Below are positions 34,067-50,739 of a DNA stretch of 64,000 nucleotides, piece by piece. The DNA is taken from NCBI GenBank assembly GCA_002914805.1, contig JXTB01000030.1, forward strand, positions 602,065 through 666,064. Reading direction: 5' to 3'. The DNA is from Parasponia andersonii. Its lineage: Eukaryota; Streptophyta; Magnoliopsida; Rosales; Cannabaceae. Both the position numbers and the translations under genes were made by a program. How positions within the stretch are numbered: position 1 is the stretch's first letter; the number at the start of each line of letters is the position of its first letter. The notes under the pieces are model-generated. The model ran no database searches and was not told the DNA's origin. It saw only the letters and a list, made by a program, of their open reading frames with translations.

Positions 34067-35268
34067 TCAAGTGCTTGACTCAGACAAATTAGTTGCATCT
34101 CCAATGAGTTTAAATCCTTGAACCTCCTTGAAATTCAGCCATGGCTTCTCCCAAACCTTGGCCTCATAAACCTTCTTCTTATCACCATCAAGCGCCACCA
34201 AGGTTATGTAATATATTGTACCAGAGACCACCTGCTGTTTCACATTCACAACCTTCACAAACTCCAGAAGCGCATTCTGCACGCACATATAAAAATTAAA
34301 ATTAATTTTTTTTTTTAAAAAAATATTATGATCAACAAGAACAACGATCGAATCTCCGCCTATCGATGGAAGCAAAACAATAACCAAACCACAAACAAAT
34401 CCTAATTAATTCTCCAAAATTCACTTCCCTGGGTCAAAATCTCAAGCTAACTTTTCTCTTTTACACAATATTTCAAACGAAAGGATCATCAAGAGGTTGA
34501 ACGAAATAACCTCTTTCTTGTTGTACTCGTCTACAGCGAAACGAGCAAGGTTTTCGATCTCTAGACTGTTCTGGCTCCCTTCAAGGCCTCCTACGCCGCC
34601 AACTATAGCCTTTTCATTTAGACCAGGAAAAAAAAAAAAAAATTAGAAACCATTTTCAGGAGGCGAAATTGTAAAAATGGCAATAACTAACAAGAAACAT
34701 AATAACACAAAAAACTGCGAAACAGATGATGGTATTCATAGTAAAAGGTTTTCAAAAGTACATATAACTTACGTTATGAGCTAAGGAATCAGAGCTTGAG
34801 CCAGAAGGCGTGACATCATCGCCAATAAGCTTAAACTCTTGTAGCTCCTTGAAGCCAATCCATGGCTTCACCAATACCTTGGCTTCGTAAACTTTGGTCT
34901 TATTAATGTCCCCCACATCAACTGCCTCCAACGTTATGTAGTACAACGTACCAGAAACCACCTGTTCTTTCGCATTGACGACCTTTACGAATTCGAGAAG
35001 CCCATTCTGATCAAAATAATATTTCAAACACCAACAAAATCAAGTCAAAAAAAAAAAAAAGAAACAAAACAAAACAAAACAAAACCTCACAATCACAAAC
35101 CCATGTGATTTATATAACAGCAACAACGTAAGATGGATTGACGGATAATGGGGCAAAAAAAAAAACCTCTTTCTTGTTGTACTCTTCGACGGCGAAACGA
35201 GCGAGGTTTTCGATCTCTACGCTGTTCTGGAACCCTTCCACCTCACGAATGCCCCCCAGTGTTGCCAT
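34067..35268 (-). CDS. Two-domain phytocystatin (bicystatin), four exons
   Basis: Cytosolic-type cysteine protease inhibitor, predicted to block papain-like (C1A) proteases. Exons: complement(35268..35167), (35006..34773), (34609..34511), (34276..34067), 102+234+99+210 nt, every junction in phase 0, encoding 214 residues. Each domain is split alike: one exon with the N-terminal Gly and signature [13 protein letters not shown], one with the first loop (EQVVSG or QQVVSG) and the Pro-Trp second loop (VKPWIGF or EKPWLNF). Exon 2 ends at AAC|GTAAGT without a stop, and exon 3 has no in-frame ATG. That argues for one two-domain gene rather than two genes; the intron between domains is 163 bp. Linker [13 protein letters not shown] joins the domains. 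No signal peptide. It differs from plant cystatins with a legumain-inhibiting tail, since domain 2 is a full papain-type domain. Confidence 0.92.
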
Positions 35269-35318
35269 TTTCGTGTGTTAATTATTTGTTTTCTTTTGAA
35301 TTTGACGTTGTGTATGTT

Positions 35319-35330
35319 GTTTATATATAG
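35319..35330 (-). promoter_or_regulatory. TATA box of the bicystatin gene
   Basis: CTATATATAAAC on the minus strand about 55 bp upstream of the ATG, preceded by a GA-rich stretch. Position and spacing suit a plant core promoter with a short leader. Confidence 0.7.
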
Positions 35331-36065
35331 AGAGAAAGCAGAGCAGAGAGAGAGCTTGGTGCATGAATCTTGCCTTCTTTGAGGGGAGGGGGAAGCGGTA
35401 TCACCTACGACGCCATTGTTTTGACTTTATGCACTCACCTACGCCTTACGTGTTATCATCTTTGATTGTTGTTTTTAAGGTTTTTGCTTCCAATGGGATT
35501 GAGATTTGACGTGGCACGAATGGTCAACGAGGAATTTTTGATTAGTTTACGAATACTGTGGATTCCGCCCCACGATATAACTTACTAGTGACTTTTATTT
35601 TTAATTTTTGGAGTAATCTTTACTTCTAATTTTTAATTTGCTATGATACATCCCCCCCCCCCCCCAAAAAGAAAGAAAGAAAGAAAAAACGTTAGTATTG
35701 AAGATATTGAATTAATAACGCCAATATTAGCCCTTAATCGAGTAAAACAATAGGATAGCCAATCATAAAACTGTCCCTTTTTTTTTCTTTTTTTTTTTTT
35801 TTCAGGCTAACACGCGCATGTTGATTGAGGATTTTTCGAATTGCCTCACTCTTTTAAAGTCATAACTAAGATAATTTAGTTCATCTAGTGGAGTAGCTTA
35901 CATTGCAATTGCAGATTCAATAATTTGTTATATAACGTCAGCAACGACGAATAAGCAAATATGTTAAACTAAAAGGACAGAAAATAAATAAAAAAAAGAC
36001 TGATTATGTAACCACTCCGGACGAGCATGTTATACATTTAGCAAAATTGTGAGCCATGAAGCTAT
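35331..36065. other. Upstream region of the bicystatin gene
   Basis: Contains a C homopolymer near 35651-35665 and a T-rich run near 35777-35802. No further gene was seen before the small copia element. Confidence 0.5.
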
Positions 36066-36613
36066 TGTTATGTGTGCGTAATAGTAAAAAGAGTAACCGT
36101 AATAACAATAATGAAAAAGATTGTCATAATAACATTAGTGAAAAATGACAGCCGTAATAGTAATAGTGAAAAGTGGTGTTCCCACTATCTTTTAAAGCTT
36201 ATAAATAGAGATTTCATTTCTTCATTCTAAAACTTATTTCAAGTTCTAATTAAATCCTTCATTTTCTCTTTGTTTCTCTTTTCAAAGAGAGTAGAGTTTC
36301 TTTGTGAAAAAAGATGTTTCAAAGAATGGCAGTATAAGGTGTGAGTGAGAGAATACTTGTGAGAAATTACTGGGGTATATTGGGGTCATTAGATAGAAAA
36401 GAGAGAAATCTATGTGACTGTAGAAACTTTTCATATAGTGAAATTTTTTTTTTTTAGAGACAGTGGTTTTTCTCATGATTTGGGAGTTTTCTACTTAAAT
36501 TCTTCTGTTGTGAGATTGGTTTCTATTCCCTGTCACTATTTCTCTATTATTCTGACATTTCTTTGAAGTAAGATCCTAGGAGCATCGAATCTGGGTCGGT
36601 CAGATTCCCAACA
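36066..36613 (+). repeat. 5' LTR of the small copia element
   Basis: Pairs with 37884-38454; shared runs include cttcattttctctttgtttc and ggggtcatt...gagagaaatctatgt. Confidence 0.9.
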
Positions 36614-36615
36614 AG

Positions 36616-36627
36616 TAGTATCAGAGC
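36616..36627 (+). other. Primer-binding site of the small copia element
   Basis: Reads tagtatcagagc, one base from the initiator tRNA-Met complement, two bases after the 5' LTR. Confidence 0.8.
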
Positions 36628-36757
36628 AAGGTTCTTCAGTGCACTATAGCTTGGTGTTAGTCTAAGAATTTCTATGTAAGGAGGTTGTGTTCAAGTGGGA
36701 GCATTTGAACCCCTTAATCTTTCTTGGAAATTTTTTTACCAGTTTTTCAAGTTATAA

Positions 36758-37440
36758 ATGCGAAGGGAGATGTCAGGAAACAAGATTTCAATTCCAATTA
36801 GAATTGATATGGAGAAATTTGATGGAAACATCAATTTTGGCTTGTGGCAAATACAAGTCAAAGATTTATTGATTCAATCTGGATTGCAAAAGGTATTGAA
36901 AGGAAGAGAGGTTTACAAGAGCAAAGATTCTAAGAAATCTAGTATGAGCGATGAAGACTGGGATGATCTGGATAAGAGAACTGCAAGTGCGATACATATA
37001 TATCTGGTCAAAAATGTCCTTCAAATGTGCTTGGAATAATGACGGCCAAAAATCTCTGGAAAAAGCTTGAAGAATTGTACCAGGCGAAAAGTGTGTACTT
37101 GAAGGAGCAATTTCATACATTGCGTATAAATGAAGGTACGAAAATTTCTGATCATTTAAGTGTCTTGAATAGTATTGTTTTTAAACTAGAGGCTATTGGA
37201 GTGAAGATTGAAGATGAAGATAAGGCATTGCGATTCATTTGGTCTTTTCCACCTTTCTATGAGCATATGAAAAATATTTTGGTGCATGGGAAGGAGACTG
37301 TAATTAAGTAATGTTCCATCTAAAAGCTCAGCATTGACAGTTGACACTAGGAAGAAAAACTCTATGAAAAAGAATATAATATGCTGGGGGTGTAGATAAT
37401 TTAGGCACCTGAAAAGAAATTGTCAAAAAGATAGAGCAGG
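36758..37440 (+). pseudogene. gag of the small copia element
   Basis: The first frame (about 36758-37037) has IDMEKFDGNINFGLWQIQVK and a stop after VLQMCLE; a second frame (from about 37027) continues with LWKKLEELYQAKSVYLKEQF and ISDHLSVLNSIVFKLEAIGV, the UBN2 gag fold. A zinc knuckle CWGC...HLKRNC at about 37381-37425 contains a stop. One frameshift plus this stop make it a pseudogene, but similarity to live gag is high, so inactivation may be fairly recent. Confidence 0.85.
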
Positions 37441-37883
37441 TTCGGCTTAAAGATTCAAATATGGTGATGCTGCTAATATTGTCTCTTATGATGGAGACGA
37501 TGATCTTGTCCTTTGATCATGACATTTGCATCCTCATGGCATGCCGCTTATCTCCAAAGATGCCATGAAAGAGGATATGTCACAATTAGCGACAGTAAGT
37601 TTGCACACAGGCATTATTTTGACGTTGATATAAAGCGTGTGTTGAATAATGTACATGGCTGATAGATTTCCGAAGAAGCCAAACGTAAGAGTCAGCACCG
37701 AAATTATCAGCAAGATTCTTTCGATATGAGCCGAGATGAAATTCTTAGAATTCGTCAATTCTAAGTAGTATATATACTCATATGGTGGAATAGAATTATC
37801 AGTAAAGACAATGATAGCAACATAAGCTATGAGATAAGACGTATGTGAAGACGTGATTGAAATCAAGTCTTTAAATAGGAGAT

Positions 37884-38454
37884 TGTTAATGTATATGTGA
37901 ACAATAGTAAAAAGGGCAGTCGTAATAACAATAGTGAAAAAAGTCGTCGTAATAGCATAAAAAAGGGCAGCCGTAATAGCAATAGTAAAATACGGTGTTC
38001 TCACTACCTTTCAAAGCCTATAAATAGAGGATTCATTTCTTCATTCTTTTCATCTCAAAACTTTATAAGCATTTTCAAGTTCTCTCTTCTAATTAAATCC
38101 TTTATTTTCTCTTTGTTTCTTTTTTCAAAGAGAGTAAAATTTCTTTGTGAAAGAAGAGATTTCAAAGAGTGACTGTGTAATATGTAAATAAGAGAATACT
38201 CGTAAAAAAGCGTTTTAGTGTATTGGGGTCATTGGGTAGAAAAGAGAGAAATCTATGTAATTGTAGAAACTTTTCACATAGTAAAATTCTATTCCGAGAG
38301 ACAATAATTTTTCTCCTAATTTAAGAATTTTCTACTTAAATTCTTGTGTTGTGAGATTAGTTTCTATTCCCTGTTATTATTTCTCTACTATTCTGACATT
38401 TCTTTGAATTGAGATCCTGAAAGTATCAAATCTGGGTCAGTCAAATTCCCAACA
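37884..38454 (+). repeat. 3' LTR of the small copia element
   Basis: Pairs with 36066-36613; slightly longer because of a repeated agtaaaa/gcagtcgtaata motif near its start. Confidence 0.9.
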
Positions 38455-38489
38455 ACTATGGCGTATGGTTTTGGATCCATTCTTGCAGA

Positions 38490-38545
38490 TTTTTCTATGA
38501 GATGAAAATCTCAAGTAATGAGAGATGAAAATCTCAAGTCATTTT
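38490..38545. repeat. Short tandem duplication
   Basis: gagatgaaaatctcaagt occurs twice within 45 bp downstream of the small copia element. Confidence 0.8.
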
Positions 38546-39023
38546 CGACTAAGATCAATATCTAGCACTATCGTTGAAAGGAGTCTAAAAAAATAAAAGA
38601 AGAAAAGAAAATGTCACTAACAAATAAGAATGGTTTTGTAATCTCAAACATGTTACACATGGAAAATTTTTGCGCTATGAGGTTAATCGGACAAACATGT
38701 GGTTTGGAATCTCTCTAGTACATTTTTCTGTGATCCAATGATTATGACATACAGAGTAGGTTCAAATAATCCTAAACTTCATACTTTTCTGATAGCGACA
38801 GATAGACTATTATTCATTACGTGATTAATTATTTCCTCACATTAGATTAGCCACGTAAAAAGAAGCCTATTAGAAATAAGAACTATCACATACATGCAAG
38901 GGATAACTCAAAAGTATCTAATCTCATGTCTTGCTACATGCCAAACATTAGCCTTTTCAAATCCATAATATCTAGCCGTATTCTTTAGTACAGCTGAAAA
39001 AATTGTGAACCGAAGTAACCTTA

Positions 39024-44900
<5,877 letters not shown>

Positions 44901-47216
44901 CTGTTTAACAACCAAAAGACAGTATCAGATTGCAGTAGATTGAAAAGGGGAAAAAAAAATTAATGCACTAATAAATTGTGTATTCAACAAGTACAAGATT
45001 AAGCATTAAATAGGACTAGAGAATGATTCATAATTATAAAACCCATGTTACTACTTAGTACCTGCCCTCAGTTATAATAGGGGTAGCCTTAGTTATCATA
45101 GGCCGCAGTACAATCTCACCAGACATAGGATCACAAGTAGAAAAACTGTAGAAGTCAGGTTTATGCTAATTGCTTCTATGCAAATCTATTTGTAGATACT
45201 TATGTATATGTGAGAGGAGTAGTAGATAATGCTAGAAATCCATATCGAAGTATATATTCTGTGAATAATTTATACATTTTTCTCACCAATGATATGGTCG
45301 ACAAATTTAAAAGTGATGTCCTTAATATATTATGCCATCCATAACTAAATCTATTCTAATCGTAAGAATGGAAATTTTTTCTGCAATAGACTCCACAGAA
45401 GCTAACATCACAAGAAAATGATTGGTTCACAGTTCACACTACATGTCATCGTCCAAAGTTACACATTTCAAGTAGTTATTGGACTATTCATGGAATGCAT
45501 TATTACTATTTTTTTTTTCCTTATGAAACTAATTAATTGTTAAATTTCATAGGAAAGGTAATAAAGAATGATCACTCTGTTTTCCACACCACCTAACCCT
45601 TTCCTTGAATTTCCTTTCTGCTTTTGTCCATGTGCAATCTATCTTGACTTGTGCAATATGGAAAATTCATCAAGGCTTTTTCCTTGATACCAACTTTTTA
45701 TAAAAAAAAATGTTGCATTATATGGTGCTCTATTCAAGGAGAAGGTGGATGGAAAAGAATGGATAATTACTTGCTGAGAAAAAAAAAAATGAAAATAAAT
45801 TGAAAATAAAGAAAGTACAAAGAAATTAGGCTCGGGACAAGGTATCTAGAGCCAAGAATTAAGGAATATACAATTTCCGGACTGTAAATTCCCTTTGAAC
45901 CTTCTAATACCTGTTTACAGATTTATACAAGCACACATTTAGCATAATCACATGAAAATTCAACAAGCTTAAAACTAAGCTGCATACTTTTGTCGGTAGT
46001 CAATGCAGCTTAACCATAACTTAGTCTCATGCAGCCCTATAAGCCATTGCTAATAGAAAACTCAATAACGAAATGAATTTCACAGTCGGCAAGCGACTTA
46101 ATTCCATTAGGACATTAGGTAGCTTAGTGTCTATAATCTGGACTGAGATAACAATACATAGGAAAAAGTAACATAACTTAGAATAGATGCAGTCTTTATT
46201 CCCTGAATGAAACAATAACAAAATGCTTCTATTTTCCCTATGAGTAGTGAAATACCAGTTTCTGACTCGCCTTTGAAAAATCAAGTGAGCCAAATCATTA
46301 GCAACATCCTTAACTGACAAGTAGTCTACATACACAATAGGTACCAACTGTCACCAATATGCATTATTAAACTAAACAACCATATCTTGAGTCCACATAC
46401 AACCACCTAGCTCTTAACAGCTTTCTCAAATGTGTCCAAAGTGATGTACCAGTTATACTTAAAGAAATTTTTTCTCAAGTTTTTTTAAACTTTAAAAATG
46501 TCCATTCACACTTGTACTATATTAGAAAAATGCAGACGAATACATACATGCATTTCCAAGAAATTCAGACTAACTAATCCTTCAAAACTGACCAAAAAGA
46601 TACGTCTCATAAAGCTTGCATGGAGTGCAAGTCTACCCAACAACAAATAGAAAAATCTAAGCTATATTGACAAACATAAAGAGGGCATTGAAGATAAACT
46701 GATGTCAACCATAATATGCAAAAAGGACTAATTGACACTGAAAATGACTTTCTCTATCGTGAATTAATGGAAGAAAACTGATGCACGAAATTATTCTCTA
46801 GTGAACAAATGTTGAGTAAACACCTAACTTCAACTATAATAAAGAATGCATAAATAAAGAACAATTTGCTACAAAATATAGTCTTTTAACACCAAATGAT
46901 CCAGTATTCTAAACCCATGTGGCCTTTCTTTTATATGATAGGAACTCGTGTGGCCTTGACCCTTCAGCAAATTCCAGTAGCAACAAACTATTTTTATTTT
47001 TATTCCTTTGTTTCTCCCATGAAGTCTCTGCATTTAATATATGAAGCCCATAACAGAAAAATTAGAAAAAAAAAAAAATACTAAGTCAAGGACCCTTCAA
47101 TTCCACGAAACCAACTTGGAAAATGAAGCCTAAAATTCAATCTTTGAATTTTCCATCAATAATGGGGAAAAAAAATTAGAAGCACAAAGGGAAGTACGAG
47201 ACAGAGACACACATAC

Positions 47217-47246
47217 CTCTCTTGCTCTGCTCTGGTCAATGGTCAT
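47217..47246 (-). CDS. Candidate first coding exon of the ALD1-like gene
   Basis: ATG followed by nine codons and a good donor, GAGAG|GTATGT, with a TATA-like CTATAAAGTC at about 47271-47280 on the same strand. Joined directly to exon 44900-44875 it gives phase 0, but the conserved downstream frame needs phase 2. Either an exon in the 2.3 kb first intron is missed, a splice site differs, or the start lies elsewhere. Confidence 0.4.
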
Positions 47247-47289
47247 GGCGTTTCACATAGGATAGTACTGGACTTTATAGTGTAAACCC

Positions 47290-48885
47290 ACAGAGGTTTG
47301 GAAGTGAAAGACTCAAACCAAGTCAAGACACTACAAGGCTGACTGCCCTATAGGCTTGTAATAAAACGTGCTAAACGATACCCAGTTGACCTTGCATTCA
47401 AACGTTTCATGTTTTATTTAGGTAAATAGCAAGGTTCGTCCCTAAAGTTTTACCCTTTTTTCATATTATTTCATAATTTTTTTATTTTTGCATTTAGGTG
47501 CCTAGTAATATATTTTATTTTCCTGGCGCAAATTTTGTTGTCTCTAGCGTTACTCATTTGTCATTTTATACCTAGAAATAATTGTTGAGAGTTGTAAGAA
47601 TGGAAGAAATTTTGGGTCATTCATCCTAATTTTGCACATCTTCGGCAATTTAACCTTTGTTTTTTAACTTTTGGCATTTAAATCTTAATGAGCTATTTTT
47701 ATACGGGCATGAAGCCAATAAGGGACGAACGGGGGCTTCAAAAAATGATATGTACATCTTATATGCATTTTTCTTTTTCTTTTAAGTAATCCTTTAAAAA
47801 ATATTTGTAACTAAGCTCTCACTCAAAATAATATTACTCTCATAAACATAAATAACTTGCACACATTAATTTATATTTTTATCTTTTTGAAAAAAAAAAG
47901 TGTAGTTTTTTAATTTCATTTTGGATAAATAAAGTTGAATTTAGTTAAATTAAATACAACATACCAACAAGAAACCCAAATTTTGGTGGGCCACCAATCA
48001 CCAAAATTTAGCCTAATTTAATTAAAATCTTGAATTGGAGTATTTATAAGAAATTGATTTTCATTTTTTTCACATCAATTTAAGAAATGACTATTTTTTA
48101 AGACCTATTTAATAAATGACCATTTTTATTTTAAAGAAAACTATTAATGGTTGTTTTTTAGTAGATCAATTTTATGCATAATATATCATTTTATGTATAT
48201 TAAATCTGTTTTTGCATATCAATATATTAATTTTTATACGAAATATATCAATTTACAAAATTTATATATTTCGGTGGTTTTTATAAATTCGGTTATTTTA
48301 TAATAGCATTTGAAAAACTCATTTCTTCAATAGGAACCCAAATTTTAGCAATTTGGCTACCAAAAGTGAAAAAAAAAAATCGAATGAGTGCTCATGAATT
48401 GATGAATTTTTTTTTATATTGAGAACGATGTCTTCAATGGTCTTGACAATAAAATTTATTCAATATTTTCAAAACAAAAAAAAAAAACTGATCCAGACAA
48501 TTGTAGTATTTAATAGGTAATAATTTTTTGTAATTTTTGATTAGATTTAAGTCGACAAAAGTTTTTAGCTTCATCCTTGTCTTTTATCTGCCAATCTTTC
48601 GAAAAAAAATTTCATCAAATTCAAAAAAAAATTCACTAGGATTATTATACTTTCTATACTCATATTTTTCAATTCAATTATAGACATTGTGCCTAGTTTT
48701 CAATTCAATTATAGGTATTGTGCCTAGATTTATGGATCTTTTAACTTGTGAAATTATGAAGTTAATACTTCATTAACTCTCTTTTGGAAACTCCATAATC
48801 TACATTTCTCATAACTAATGGAAACTCCGTAATCTATTTATACTACTTGCACTTGCTTTACTATGTTCTACATTTTGTGTATGCA
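47290..48885. other. AT-rich intergenic DNA upstream of the ALD1-like gene
   Basis: No coding frame supported. The stretch near 47420-47600 (gcaaggttcgtccctaaagt) resembles the edge of the MITE class found at 48886, but no matching second end was found. Confidence 0.45.
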
Positions 48886-49423
48886 GGGTTAATGACACAA
48901 ATGGTCCATAAAGTATACAATCTACGGTAATTTGGTCTCCAAAGTTTTAATTATAGTAATTAAATCCTTAAATTTTTCGATTTGTACCAATTTGGTATAT
49001 GGATTATCTAAATTACAACGTATTATTAAATTTTTGACCAAAAATATACATGAGGAGTACGTGATGGTATCTGAAAGTGTATTTAAAAAGTAATTTGAGA
49101 ATTTTAAGCATAAAAATGAAAAATCATATAAACATATTCTATAATTTTGTAACTCTAATAACCCTAAAAAATGTGAAGAATGCATCTTTTATTCTCTCCA
49201 AATATCTTTATTCAATTTATTTTCTTTTAAATATACTTTTAGATGATACAACATGCTTCTCATCTATATTTTTGGTAAGAAATTGGACAACAGATTGTAA
49301 CTCAGACAATTTATAGATCAAATTACTACAAAAAAATTCAAGGCTTAATTGCCAAAGTTGAAACTTTAAGAACTAAATTGCCATAAGTGTGATCGTTCAG
49401 GGACCATTTATGCCATAAACCCC
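48886..49423. mobile_element. Mutator-like MITE, about 538 bp
   Basis: The left end gggttaatgacacaaatgg and the reverse complement of the right end gggtttatggcataaatgg are imperfect terminal inverted repeats. Similarity continues inward (ggtaatttggtc...aaagttt against ggcaatttagtt...aaagttt) for about 75 bp. Flanks gtgtatgca and gagtatgta agree at seven of nine bases, fitting the 9 bp target duplication of Mutator-like elements. No coding frame inside. Confidence 0.75.
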
Positions 49424-50560
49424 GAGTATGTACAAATTCTCAATTTTTTGATATTTGACAATTCTAAATATTTGAGTATTTCTTAATTTCTTTGCATGCA
49501 TAAATGACTTGCAGTATTTATCAAGGCAATAACTTGCGCAGAATACTTGTATGCATGTTTTAACAATCCTATATTCGAAGTGTTTCCTAATAGCAATGAT
49601 AGCTGCAGGTAGCTTTTTAGAGATTTAGTAGCTGTTAAGACATAGTTTGCTCCTATATTTTCAATTTCCATGTTTGGATACACTTGAATTGGTGACCCAA
49701 CCTCTTTACTTCGAATAAAAAAAATCCTTTTTACTTAATTTTCTAATTTATACATTTGAAGACCATGCAGTACTTTTATCACACTCATTTTTATGTTCAC
49801 TATCTACACTACCTACAGTGGTATCTTTCATACTTAAAGTTGTACCATTACTTACTCCTTTCGACTAGTTTACACCTGTTGAGCCAAAGAATAATGATTA
49901 TCGTCTAGGTGCTAGACACCTCTTGACTATGCTAGATATATTGTCTATCATTCTCGACAGTGGAATCGAGTGATTGGATATTGTGTCTAGAAAAGTTGAC
50001 ACTTTGTCTAGAAACTAGACACTATTATCTAGAAACTAAAGAAACATGCCTACACTCTCGAAATACATGTTTATCCATTAGTGACATATGTCTGGCTATT
50101 CGAAACATAGGTCTAGCTACTAACACATAAGAAATCCAAATGAACTTAGTATTTTATGTTTGCTAATATATATGTCTTCTTTTCTTTTGTGTTTTATTTG
50201 TTATTCAGATATGTCATCAATACTCATAATAATATTATATAATAGTATTGGGAAAAGAACAAAGGTTCTTGAAATTAGAATAGAAAGAGAACAATCAAGA
50301 TACATTGTGGTTGAACCGAACATAACTTTCAACTAGCTAATATATGAAAATACAAAAATCGATAAGAATATATTTGATATAGATTGTTTTAATAGTTGTA
50401 AAAAAGAATAGAGATATGATGACTTTCATTTATTGGCAGAAGAAAAACAATATCCCACTATATGTGACATTAGTAAGAAAGTTATGAAATATAGCTTGTA
50501 ACAAAGCATTTGTTTGGGGGTTGATGATGGAGGAAATCTAAGAGAAGATAATGATGATAT
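49424..50560. other. AT-rich DNA with scattered ctagaca motifs
   Basis: TAGACA/TGTCTAG motifs begin near 49910 and become dense after 50770. No full gene recognised. Confidence 0.5.
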
Positions 50561-50565
50561 ACGAG

Positions 50566-50640
50566 ACTCCATCAAAAAAGAAAAGACAATGCTCAAATTG
50601 TAGAATTTACGGACACAGCAAAACTTCATGTAAAAATTCT
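50566..50640 (+). pseudogene. CCHC zinc-knuckle remnant (possible MULE transposase C-terminus)
   Basis: The plus strand encodes ETPSKKKRQ, then CSNCRIYGHSKTSC (CX2CX4HX4C, 50590-50631). A basic stretch followed by one knuckle is how many plant Mutator-like transposases end. Upstream frames are short and stop-ridden and no catalytic core was found, so this is a remnant at best. Confidence 0.45.
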
Positions 50641-50739
50641 GTGATATACTCAACAAATAGTCTTAGTATGCCATAAGTATTATCATTGTCTTTCTTGTCT
50701 TTATAATTATGATTTACTATGGTTTATTTGAAATTATGT

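Larger units (their letters stand above)
36066..38454 (+). mobile_element. Small non-autonomous copia-type element with gag but no pol
   Basis: LTRs 36066-36613 and 37884-38454 surround an internal region of only 1.27 kb. Both LTRs begin tgtta and end cccaaca. Flanking pentamers gctat and actat match at four of five bases. A TATA-like cttataaatagag (about 36198-36210) and matching ctataaatagagg in the second LTR mark the promoter. The internal region keeps a primer-binding site and gag, then passes within about 400 bp to the 3' LTR, with no integrase or reverse transcriptase. Confidence 0.9.

Noticed and set aside
34511-35268. Two separate single-domain cystatin genes
   Set aside because: No stop before the donor of exon 2 and no in-frame ATG for exon 3; all phases agree with one transcript.
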